Assembly: GCF_040678635.1 (NCBI RefSeq)
Contig: NZ_JBFATZ010000006.1
Span: 248,001 to 312,000 of the forward strand
DNA: 64,000 bases
Reading direction: 5' to 3'
From: Thermopolyspora sp040678635
Lineage (GTDB): Bacteria > Actinomycetota > Actinomycetes > Streptosporangiales > Streptosporangiaceae
The notes beneath the pieces are model-generated. The model searched no databases. It had not been told where the DNA came from and worked only from the letters and a program-made list of their open reading frames with translations. Position 1 is the first letter of the stretch. Each line of letters opens with the position of its first letter. This document shows positions 16,608-23,414 of this stretch, piece after piece. Made by a program: the position numbers and the translations under genes.

Positions 16608-17714
16608 ATGCCGGTGCGGACGGCAGAGGTAGTGATCATCGGTGGGGGCTGCGTCGGCACCAGCGTCGCCTACCACCTCGCGGCGCTGGGGTGCACCGAC
16701 GTCGTCCTCCTTGAGGAGGGCGAGCTGGGCGGCGGCTCGACCAGCAAGGCGGCGGGCGGCATCCGGCTCCAGCACGCCGACGAGCTCAACTGCCGGCTGG
16801 TGCTGCGCTCGCTGCCCGAGTTCACGTCCTTCGCCGAACTCACCGGCGTACCGATCGACTTCAAGCAGGTCGGCTACCTGTTCCTGCTGGACCGGGCCGA
16901 CGACGTGGCCGTCTTCGAGCGCGCCGTACGCATGCAGCGCGACCTCGGAATCCCCACCGAGACGATCGACCTGGACCGGGCCCGCGAGCTCGTCCCGCCG
17001 ATCCGCGCCGACGACCTGCTGGCCGCCACGTTCTGCCCGTGGGAGGGCTACGCCGCCCCCGAATCGGTCGTCCAGGGGTACGCGGCGGCGGCCCGGCGGC
17101 TCGGCGTCACGGTCAGAACCGGCTGCGGCGTGACCGGCGTCCGCACCGCCGCAGGACGCGTCACCGGCGTCGACACCGCCGAAGGCCCGATCGCCGCCCG
17201 GGCCGTCGTCTGCGCCGCCGGGGTTGGCTCGGCCGAGATCGCCCGCCAGGCCGGGTACGACCTGCCGGTGCACGGCGAGGCCCGCTGGATCCACTTCTCC
17301 GGCGCCGACGGCGGCGTCCCCGCCCACGCCCCGCTGACCATCGACTTCTCCACCGGCTTCTACTTCCACCGCGAGGGCCCGGGCCTGCTGTTCGGCGGAC
17401 GCGAGCGCACCCTGGAGGACCTCGCCCTCCCCGCCGTACGACGGCTGCCCGCCATCGCCGACCTCCCGATCGGCTCGTCCTGGTGGGGCTTCTACGACAT
17501 GAGCCCCGACCACAACGCGATGATCGGCGCCGCGCCCGTCGAGGGCCTCTACTACGCCACCGGCTTCTCCGGCCACGGCTTCCAGCAGTCCCCCGCCGTC
17601 GGCGAGCACCTCGCCGAACTCATCCTCGATCGCGAGCCCACCCTCGATCTCACCCCGCTGTCCGCCGACCGCTTCCGCCGGGGGATGTCCCGCGCCGAAA
17701 AGGTGGTCATCTGA
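16608..17714 (+). CDS. DAO-family FAD oxidoreductase (sarcosine/glycine oxidase-like)
   Basis: A 368-residue amine-oxidising flavoprotein. It has the FAD-binding VVIIGGGCVGTSVAYHLA, GGGSTSKAAGG near the flavin attachment region, and the C-terminal ATGFSGHGFQQSPAVGE typical of sarcosine oxidase beta-like enzymes. It should oxidise a secondary or primary amino acid to an imine with O2 or another acceptor. It lies 146 bases after the phytoene dehydrogenase-like gene and may share its transcript. Confidence 0.85.
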   Translation: MPVRTAEVVIIGGGCVGTSVAYHLAALGCTDVVLLEEGELGGGSTSKAAGGIRLQHADELNCRLVLRSLPEFTSFAELTGVPIDFKQVGYLFLLDRADDVAVFERAVRMQRDLGIPTETIDLDRARELVPPIRADDLLAATFCPWEGYAAPESVVQGYAAAARRLGVTVRTGCGVTGVRTAAGRVTGVDTAEGPIAARAVVCAAGVGSAEIARQAGYDLPVHGEARWIHFSGADGGVPAHAPLTIDFSTGFYFHREGPGLLFGGRERTLEDLALPAVRRLPAIADLPIGSSWWGFYDMSPDHNAMIGAAPVEGLYYATGFSGHGFQQSPAVGEHLAELILDREPTLDLTPLSADRFRRGMSRAEKVVI

Positions 17715-17781
17715 CCGCTGCGCCACCGATACGTCCGTCCTGACCGGCTCTGCAGTTCGATGGGCGGTCGCCTCGGGGCGA

Positions 17782-18246
17782 TCAGGGAGCGTCACTCAGC
17801 TGTTCGGCCAGCCGTTCCAGGCCACCCTTGATGAGCTGTCCATACTCGTCGTCGCCGAGCGCGCCGATCGTGGCCCGCGCCTTTTCGAGGTGCTCACGGG
17901 CGCGGTCGAGATCGCCCAGCTTGCGGTAGCAGTCGGTCAGGTTGAGGTGCAATGACGGATACAGTCCGGCCACGGAAATCGGCAGCCCGGTCTGGGCGAC
18001 CCGCTCGTCGGTGATCAGATCGGCGGCGGCGAGCGCCCGCAGGTCCCACATCAGTTCCTGCTGCACGTCGTCCTGCACATCGGCCATCGAATGGGCGAGG
18101 ACGCACACGTGCAGCGGATCGCCTTGCTCGCCGCCGATGTCCTCCCAGATCTGGGCGAACAACTCGCGAGCGGCCCCAGGCTGACCTCGGTGGTGGTTCA
18201 GTTCCACAGCCTCGCCGATGCGGGCCATCGTCGGGTCAGCGGTCAT
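17782..18246 (-). CDS. TPR-repeat protein
   Basis: A 154-residue helical protein. LHLNLTDCYRKLGDLDRARE followed by HLEKARATI is a clear tetratricopeptide motif, and the preceding GQPGAARELFAQIW helix pair resembles another repeat. It probably acts as a protein-binding scaffold. It has its own minus-strand position between two unrelated units. The target is unknown. Confidence 0.65.
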   Translation of the reverse strand: MTADPTMARIGEAVELNHHRGQPGAARELFAQIWEDIGGEQGDPLHVCVLAHSMADVQDDVQQELMWDLRALAAADLITDERVAQTGLPISVAGLYPSLHLNLTDCYRKLGDLDRAREHLEKARATIGALGDDEYGQLIKGGLERLAEQLSDAP

Positions 18247-18506
18247 CGGCGGCTCCTCGATCAGCGCATGGGACGCCGCCAGCCTACTCGCCTGGGGCGA
18301 CTAACGATCATCGAACGGCCGGTTCGCTGACGATTTGGGTAACCATCGCGCCGACGGGGGTCCCACGGCGGTCGGCGGGACCGCTTCTCCGTTCCGGGGA
18401 CCGGTTCCGGCCGGTCGCTGGGGACGCGACTCGCCGAACCCTGCGGTTTCGTCCGCCAGGTGCCGTGGGTTTTTGATCGCCCCGGCCTCGCCGTCTCGGC
18501 GCTCGG

Positions 18507-19358
18507 TCAGGTGGCGAGGTCGCGGGCGTACTGCCAGAAGACGCGTTCGGCGCGGGCGCCCACGGCGCGGGAGTAGAAGCGCAGGGGGCCGACCCAGCCG
18601 ATCTGGGCGGTGGTCATGCCGGTGGCGCGTTGCTCGGCGAGGCAGCGCAGGAGCAGGACGCGGCCGATGCCGAGGCCGCGGGCGGCGGGGGCGGTGCCCG
18701 TGGGGCCGAACCAGGCGGGGCGGGCGCCCCAGGCGGCGAAGCCGAGGATCTCGCCGTCGCGGGTGGCGTAGTGGCAGCCGGTGGCCTGCTCGACCTCCCA
18801 GGCCCACTCGGGGGTCCAGTGCTCGCGGACGAAGGCGGCGAGTTCGCCCCGTTCGCCGGGGGCGGCGGTGGATACGGTGACGCCGGGCGGGACGGGGGCG
18901 GACAGGTCGCGGGTGAGGTCGGCGGTCATGTTCCAGGCCATGCCGTCGTGTGTGTAGCCGAGTCGTTCGGCAAGGCAGGCGGCCGGGGTGGCGCGGACGT
19001 CGATGCCCGGCCAGGCGTAGCACGGGGGGTTCCCGGCGAGGCGGACGCGGGTCGCGCCCTCGGCGCGCAGCCAGTCCTCGGCCGCCTCGGCCAGGGCGCG
19101 GCCGAGTCCACGACCCTGCGCTCGCGGGTGTACGGCGAGCAGGTCGATGTGGCCCACCGAGGGGTCCCGGCCCGAGATCGAGGCGAACACGACGCCGTCG
19201 TCGCGGCCGGCCACCAGGGCGGTCCAGCGGCGCTCGGGGGGTGGCGTGGCCAGGCGGGTGAACAGCGCCGGGGCCTCGGCGACGTCGAGGGTGAGGGCGG
19301 CGGTGGCGAGGGCGGCCAGCGCCTCGGCCTCCTGCGCGGAGTGGATGCGACGCATCAC
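18507..19358 (-). CDS. GNAT acetyltransferase with two GNAT-like domains
   Basis: A 283-residue protein. The N-terminal half has HPRAQGRGLGRALAEAAEDW, the acetyl-CoA loop, after DLLAVH. The C-terminal half has a second GNAT-like segment ending APAARGLGIGRVLLLRCLAE. The start MMRRIHSAQEAEAL lies inside a 155-base tandem duplication, so a second copy of the same initiating sequence sits upstream at 19510. It is the third gene of an operon with the LigB-like and FolP2-like genes. The acceptor substrate is unknown. Confidence 0.85.
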   Translation of the reverse strand: MMRRIHSAQEAEALAALATAALTLDVAEAPALFTRLATPPPERRWTALVAGRDDGVVFASISGRDPSVGHIDLLAVHPRAQGRGLGRALAEAAEDWLRAEGATRVRLAGNPPCYAWPGIDVRATPAACLAERLGYTHDGMAWNMTADLTRDLSAPVPPGVTVSTAAPGERGELAAFVREHWTPEWAWEVEQATGCHYATRDGEILGFAAWGARPAWFGPTGTAPAARGLGIGRVLLLRCLAEQRATGMTTAQIGWVGPLRFYSRAVGARAERVFWQYARDLAT

Positions 19359-19615
19359 GACGCGACCCCCATCGGGTAATCGGCGGCCAGCCAGATCGCC
19401 ACCCGGTACGCCACGCCGAACGGATCGTCGGCGTACCGGGTGCGGACGGTCCAGGCGGTGGCGAGGTCGGCCAGCGCCTCGGCCTCCTGCGCGGAGTGGA
19501 TGCGACGCATCACGACGCGGCCGCCCTCGGGTAATCGGCGGCCAGCCAGGTCGCCACCCGGTACGCCACGCCGAACGGATCGTCGGCGTACCGGGTGTGG
19601 ACGGTCCAGGCGGTG
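19306..19615. repeat. 155-bp tandem duplication at a gene junction
   Basis: Two direct copies, 19306-19460 and 19461-19615, with only a few differences. Each copy contains the end of the LigB-like gene and the start of the GNAT gene. The unit is not a multiple of three. The duplication leaves both genes intact and creates a chimeric short frame between them. Confidence 0.9.
19355..19510 (-). other. 51-codon chimeric ORF created by the duplication
   Basis: It reads MRRIHSAQEAEALADLATA, the GNAT N-terminus, then runs into AWTVRTRYADDPFGVAYRVA, the LigB-like C-terminus, ending WLAADYPMGVAS. It starts by an ATGA overlap with the LigB-like stop and ends by an ATGATG overlap with the GNAT start, so a ribosome would pass through it between the two genes. 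It probably has no function except coupling. Confidence 0.75.
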
Positions 19616-20217
19616 TCGCGGCAGGCGGCGGCCATGGCCTGCCAGGCCGCGCGGCCCTCGATCATCAGCTCGGCGCAGAGGGCGGCGTCGAGGGCGAGCA
19701 GGGCCGCGGTGTCGGCGCGGGCGAGCGCGTCGCCGATCAGCGCGTCGGCTTCGGGGGCGCGGGGGTCCACGTAGCCGGGGGCCTTCTCGCCGCGCCGGGC
19801 GCTGCCGTCGGCGGCCACGATCAGGCCGGTGCGGGCCGGCCGTGCCGCGATCTTCTCGCCGAGGGCCGCGGCGGCCTGCGCGGGTTCGTCCCGGCCCACT
19901 CCCTCCAGCAGCCACGGCACCGGGCAGCGGTCCAGAAGCGCGCGGCCCACGGCGAGCGACACCGGCAGCGCGTCCGCCTCCGGGCGGCGGCCCGGGGTGG
20001 GCGCGAGGCGTCCCGCCGGGCTGGGCGCGTCCGCCGGGTAGGTGCGTGTGGCCGGGGCGCCGCCGAGCACGACGAGCTCGTCCACGCCCGCGTCGAGGAC
20101 GGCGCGGACCGCGTCGCGGGCGGCCGTCCGGAGGCGCTCGACCTCGGGCACCCGCCCGCCGGTGACCTCGGGGAGCAGCAGCGGCGCCTGCGGCACGCAG
20201 GCCACGGCGACGATCAC
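19510..20217 (-). CDS. class III extradiol dioxygenase B-like (LigB-like) protein
   Basis: A 235-residue protein. VACVPQAPLLLPEVTGGRVP at the start and VDELVVLGGAPATRTYPADA match the actinobacterial 'class III extradiol dioxygenase subunit B-like' family, whose members often lack proven dioxygenase activity. GTG at 20217 overlaps the FolP2 TGA. The gene end was duplicated into the following junction. The co-transcribed FolP2-like and GNAT genes do not identify a pathway. Confidence 0.75.
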   Translation of the reverse strand: MIVAVACVPQAPLLLPEVTGGRVPEVERLRTAARDAVRAVLDAGVDELVVLGGAPATRTYPADAPSPAGRLAPTPGRRPEADALPVSLAVGRALLDRCPVPWLLEGVGRDEPAQAAAALGEKIAARPARTGLIVAADGSARRGEKAPGYVDPRAPEADALIGDALARADTAALLALDAALCAELMIEGRAAWQAMAAACRDTAWTVHTRYADDPFGVAYRVATWLAADYPRAAAS

Positions 20218-21071
20218 GCCAGCCCCCGTACGGCCCGCGCGGGGGCGCGCACGCCCCGGGTCACGGCGACCATGTCGAGCACCTGCCGGGTGGGCGCGAC
20301 GTTGTGCGCGCGGAACACCTGTGCCCCCTGCCAGGCGCACAGCGCGCTCACCGCGAGCGTGCCGTACATGCGCTCCTCCACGGGCAGGCCGAGGGACTCG
20401 CCGACGAAGTCCTTGTTGGACAGCGACACCAGCACCGGCCAGCCGGTGGCCACCATCTCGTCCAGGCGGCGGGTCACCTCCAGGGAGTGCCAGGTGTTCT
20501 TGGCGAAGTCGTGGCCGGGGTCGATGAGCACCCGCTCGGGATCGACGCCCACCTCGACGGCCCGCTTCGCCAGCGCCGTGGTGCCCTCGATGACGTCGGC
20601 GACCACGTCCCGGTACTCGACGCGGTGCGGGCGGGTGCGCGGCGGCAGGCCGCCGGCGTGGGTGCAGACCAGGCCCACGCCGAACTCGGCGGCCACCTCG
20701 GCGAGCCGGGGATCCACGCCGCCCCAGGCGTCGTTGAGCAGGTCCGCGCCGGCGCGGCACGCCTCGCGTCCCACCTCGTGCCGCCAGGTGTCCACGCTGA
20801 TGATCAGGTCGGGGTGGCGGTCGCGGACCTCGGCGACGAACGGGACCGTGCGGGCGATCTCCTCGGCCACGTCCACCTCGGCGCCGGGGGCGGCCTTGAC
20901 GCCGCCGATGTCGACGATGTCGGCCCCTTCGGCGACGACCTCGTCGACGCGGCGCAGCGCCTGTTCCCGGTCGAAGGTCGCGCCCTTGTCGTAGAAGGAG
21001 TCGGGGGTGCGGTTGACGATCGCCATGATCAGCGGCTCGCCGGTGAAGGTGCGGTCGCGTAGCTTCAGCAT
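20214..21071 (-). CDS. folP2: dihydropteroate synthase-like protein, FolP2 type
   Basis: A 285-residue TIM-barrel protein of the pterin-binding family. IMAIVNRTPDSFYDKGATFD, ADIVDIGGVKAAPG, ISVDTWRHEV, LINDAWGG-type DLLNDAWGG and LIDPGHDFAKNTWHSLE line up closely with mycobacterial FolP2, whose DHPS activity has been reported absent. The usual folE, folB and folK genes are not adjacent. The ATG at 21071 gives normal length. It may act on a pterin-like compound other than dihydropteroate; a link to the ribA system 7 kb away is only a thought. Confidence 0.85.
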   Translation of the reverse strand: MLKLRDRTFTGEPLIMAIVNRTPDSFYDKGATFDREQALRRVDEVVAEGADIVDIGGVKAAPGAEVDVAEEIARTVPFVAEVRDRHPDLIISVDTWRHEVGREACRAGADLLNDAWGGVDPRLAEVAAEFGVGLVCTHAGGLPPRTRPHRVEYRDVVADVIEGTTALAKRAVEVGVDPERVLIDPGHDFAKNTWHSLEVTRRLDEMVATGWPVLVSLSNKDFVGESLGLPVEERMYGTLAVSALCAWQGAQVFRAHNVAPTRQVLDMVAVTRGVRAPARAVRGLA

Positions 21072-21321
21072 GGGCGGGCCGCCTCGCTTCGCCGTACCGT
21101 GCCCGTGGAAACGGGATTTCTCCGGCCCTGCGCCCGTGTCGGGCGGCACGGCCGCCCACCGGCAGGCTCAACCAAGATGCTCCGCCTCCTCGTCTTCTGG
21201 GGCCGCGACCGTCTCGGGCTTCCGGCCGGGCCCGCGTGCGGACGCGGACCGCGCCCGGATCCGGCCCATCCCGCGCCTCGGCGCGCCGGCCCCGACCGCT
21301 CACCTGCCCACAGGGTGAACT

Positions 21322-21798
21322 CTAGTGTCGCCCTTCCGGATCCGGACCGGGGGCTCCGGCGGGGCCGGTCCAGCGCAGGTCGGGGAGGTTGACGACGATC
21401 GCCTCCTGCGTGGTGCGGGCGATGACGACCACGGCCTCCTCGTCCGGGTCGGGGTTCTCCTCGCGGTGCGGCACCCACGGGGGCACGTAGACGTAGTCGC
21501 CGGGGCCGGTCCGCAGGCGCCGCTCGACGGGCTCCTCCCCCGTCTCGTCGAGGAACACGAACTCGGGGTGGCCGCTCACCACATAGATGCCGGTCTCCGA
21601 GTCGCCGTGGTGGTGGTCGCCCGAAGCCGTGCCGGGGGCGACGTGGGTCTGTCCCATCCACAGCCGGTCCGAGCCCAGGGCCCGGCCGGAGATCGCCTCC
21701 AGCCGCCGCATGCCGCTGGTCTGGGCGGTGTCGCCGGACAACGCCGCGGGTGTCACCTGGTAGAGACGCCGGTGGAAGCCGTCGGAGTGCGCTGCCAA
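21322..21798 (-). CDS. cupin-domain protein
   Basis: A single-cupin protein. The metal site is seen in GDHHHGDSETGIYVVSGHPE (motif 1), with DYVYVPPWVPHREEN as motif 2. TTG at 21798 has AGGGGG at ideal spacing and gives 158 residues; GTG starts at 21855 or 21885 would add 19 or 29 residues. Cupins of this type bind a transition metal and may be dioxygenases, isomerases or storage proteins; the substrate is unknown. Confidence 0.75.
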   Translation of the reverse strand: MAAHSDGFHRRLYQVTPAALSGDTAQTSGMRRLEAISGRALGSDRLWMGQTHVAPGTASGDHHHGDSETGIYVVSGHPEFVFLDETGEEPVERRLRTGPGDYVYVPPWVPHREENPDPDEEAVVVIARTTQEAIVVNLPDLRWTGPAGAPGPDPEGRH

Positions 21799-21979
21799 GA
21801 TGTCCCCCTTGCCGTCGAGCCAACGCCTCGCCCCCCCGTGCCGAGTGCCCGTCACCGCGATCGGGCGGCACGCTCGGGGGCCCACGCCACCTTCTCACCG
21901 CGTACCTCCTTGGGAAACCCCCGCGCGCCTCTCGGCGAGCCGATGTCCCACCCGCCGGTCACCGATGCGCGTCGCCGCA

Positions 21980-22031
21980 TTAGGTTTGGGGCTTAGGTTC
22001 GGGGCTTAGGTTTGGGGCCCAGGTTTGAGGC
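21980..22031. repeat. 13-bp tandem repeat, 4 copies
   Basis: TTAGGTTTGGGGC is repeated at 21980, 21993 (one change), 22006 and 22019 (three changes), just before the serine hydrolase ribosome-binding site. It could hold or space a promoter. Confidence 0.8.
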
Positions 22032-22059
22032 GCGGTCATCGAGCGGCGAGGAGGCGGAG

Positions 22060-23283
22060 ATGGGCGAGCTCAAGGTCACCTGCGATCCGGCGGAGGTCGG
22101 TCTCGACGGTGAGCGGCTGCGGCGGATCGACGCGCATTTCTCGGCGTACGTGGACGGCGGGCGGCTGCCCGGCTGGCTGGTGCTGGTGAGCAGGGGCGGC
22201 GAGATCGCGTACCTGTCCACGTACGGGGCGCGCGACATCGCCTCGGGGGCGCCGGTCGAGACCGACACGTTGTTCCGCATGTACTCGATGACCAAGCCGG
22301 TCACCTCGGTCGCGGCCATGATGCTGTACGAGGAGGGCCGGATCACGCTGAACGATCCGGTCGCCGACTACATCCCCTCGTTCGGCGACGTCAGGGTCTA
22401 CGAGAGCGGGCCCGCGTCCGCGCCGGTGACCCGTCCGGCGGACGAGCCGGTGCGGATCTGGCATCTGCTCACGCATACCGCCGGGCTCGTGTACGGCTGG
22501 CAGCGCGCCGGCGTGGTGGACGAGCTGTACCGCGCGGCCGGGCTGACCCAGGGCATACCGGATGACGACCTCGCCGGGTTCGCCGACCGGGTGGCCGGGC
22601 TGCCGCTGCTGTTCGAGCCCGGTTCGCGGTGGAACTACTCGGTCGCGACGGACGTGCTCGGGCGGGTCATCGAGGTGGTTTCGGGCATGCCGTTCGATCG
22701 TTTCCTCGCCGAGCGCGTGTTCGGGCCGCTCGGCATGTCCGACACCGGCTTCCGGGTCGAGGAGGGGAAGGCCGACCGGCTCGCGTCGCTGTACACGACC
22801 TCGCTGGGCGGCCGTGCCGTACCGGCCGCCGGGGGCGACGCCGTCCTGCGGCCCACGCGGGCGCCCTCGGGAGGGGCCGGGCTGGTCTCCACCGCCGGCG
22901 ACTACCACCGCTTCACGCAGATGCTGCTGCGCGGCGGCGAACTCGACGGCATGCGGCTGCTCGGGCCGCGCACGCTCGCCTACATGACCCGCAACCACCT
23001 GCCGGGCGAGGCCGACCTGAAGGCGTACGGCGCCACGCCGTTCGGCGAGGCCGTCGACGGCGAGGGGTTCGGGCTCGGCTTCGCGGTCGTGCAGGACGCG
23101 GCGAGGGTCAAGACCATCGCCTCGGAGGGCGAGTTCCACTGGGGCGGCGCGGCGAGCACCCTGTTCTGGGTGGATCCGGCCGAGGACATCACGGTCGTCT
23201 TCCTCACCCAGGTCACCCAGCACGGCGTGCGGCCGATCCGCACCCGGCTGAGGCAACTCGTCCACCAGGCGATCGTCTCCTGA
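22060..23283 (+). CDS. serine hydrolase, beta-lactamase/PBP class C fold
   Basis: A 407-residue hydrolase. The active-site SxxK is YSMTKPVTS, the second motif is NYSVATDVLG and the third is EFHWGGAAS, where esterase-type members have H-x-G in place of KTG. No signal peptide is seen, so it is probably cytosolic, consistent with an EstB/LovD-type esterase or transesterase more than a drug-resistance beta-lactamase. GAGGAGGCGGAG precedes the ATG, and four 13-base repeats lie directly upstream. Confidence 0.88.
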   Translation: MGELKVTCDPAEVGLDGERLRRIDAHFSAYVDGGRLPGWLVLVSRGGEIAYLSTYGARDIASGAPVETDTLFRMYSMTKPVTSVAAMMLYEEGRITLNDPVADYIPSFGDVRVYESGPASAPVTRPADEPVRIWHLLTHTAGLVYGWQRAGVVDELYRAAGLTQGIPDDDLAGFADRVAGLPLLFEPGSRWNYSVATDVLGRVIEVVSGMPFDRFLAERVFGPLGMSDTGFRVEEGKADRLASLYTTSLGGRAVPAAGGDAVLRPTRAPSGGAGLVSTAGDYHRFTQMLLRGGELDGMRLLGPRTLAYMTRNHLPGEADLKAYGATPFGEAVDGEGFGLGFAVVQDAARVKTIASEGEFHWGGAASTLFWVDPAEDITVVFLTQVTQHGVRPIRTRLRQLVHQAIVS

Positions 23284-23344
23284 CGGCAACGTCGGCGCGT
23301 CCCTGCTACGGGCCGGCAGCCCCCATGCTTCCGCCGCCCACCGT

Positions 23345-23393
23345 GCCGTCAGGCCGCGACCGTGGACGTCCTGACGGCTGACGGCCTGACGGC
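23345..23393. terminator. hairpin between convergent genes
   Basis: A perfect 12-bp stem, GCCGTCAGGCCG (23345-23356) with CGGCCTGACGGC (23382-23393), and a 25-base loop lie between the serine hydrolase and DUF5682 genes, which converge. It has no strong U-tract, as is common in high-GC actinomycetes. Confidence 0.6.
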
Positions 23394-23414
23394 GGGTCGG
23401 GGCGGTGGGACGGG

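Noticed and set aside
22060..23283. Antibiotic-resistance beta-lactamase
   Set aside because: No signal peptide and an H-x-G third motif in place of KTG; an esterase-type member is more likely.
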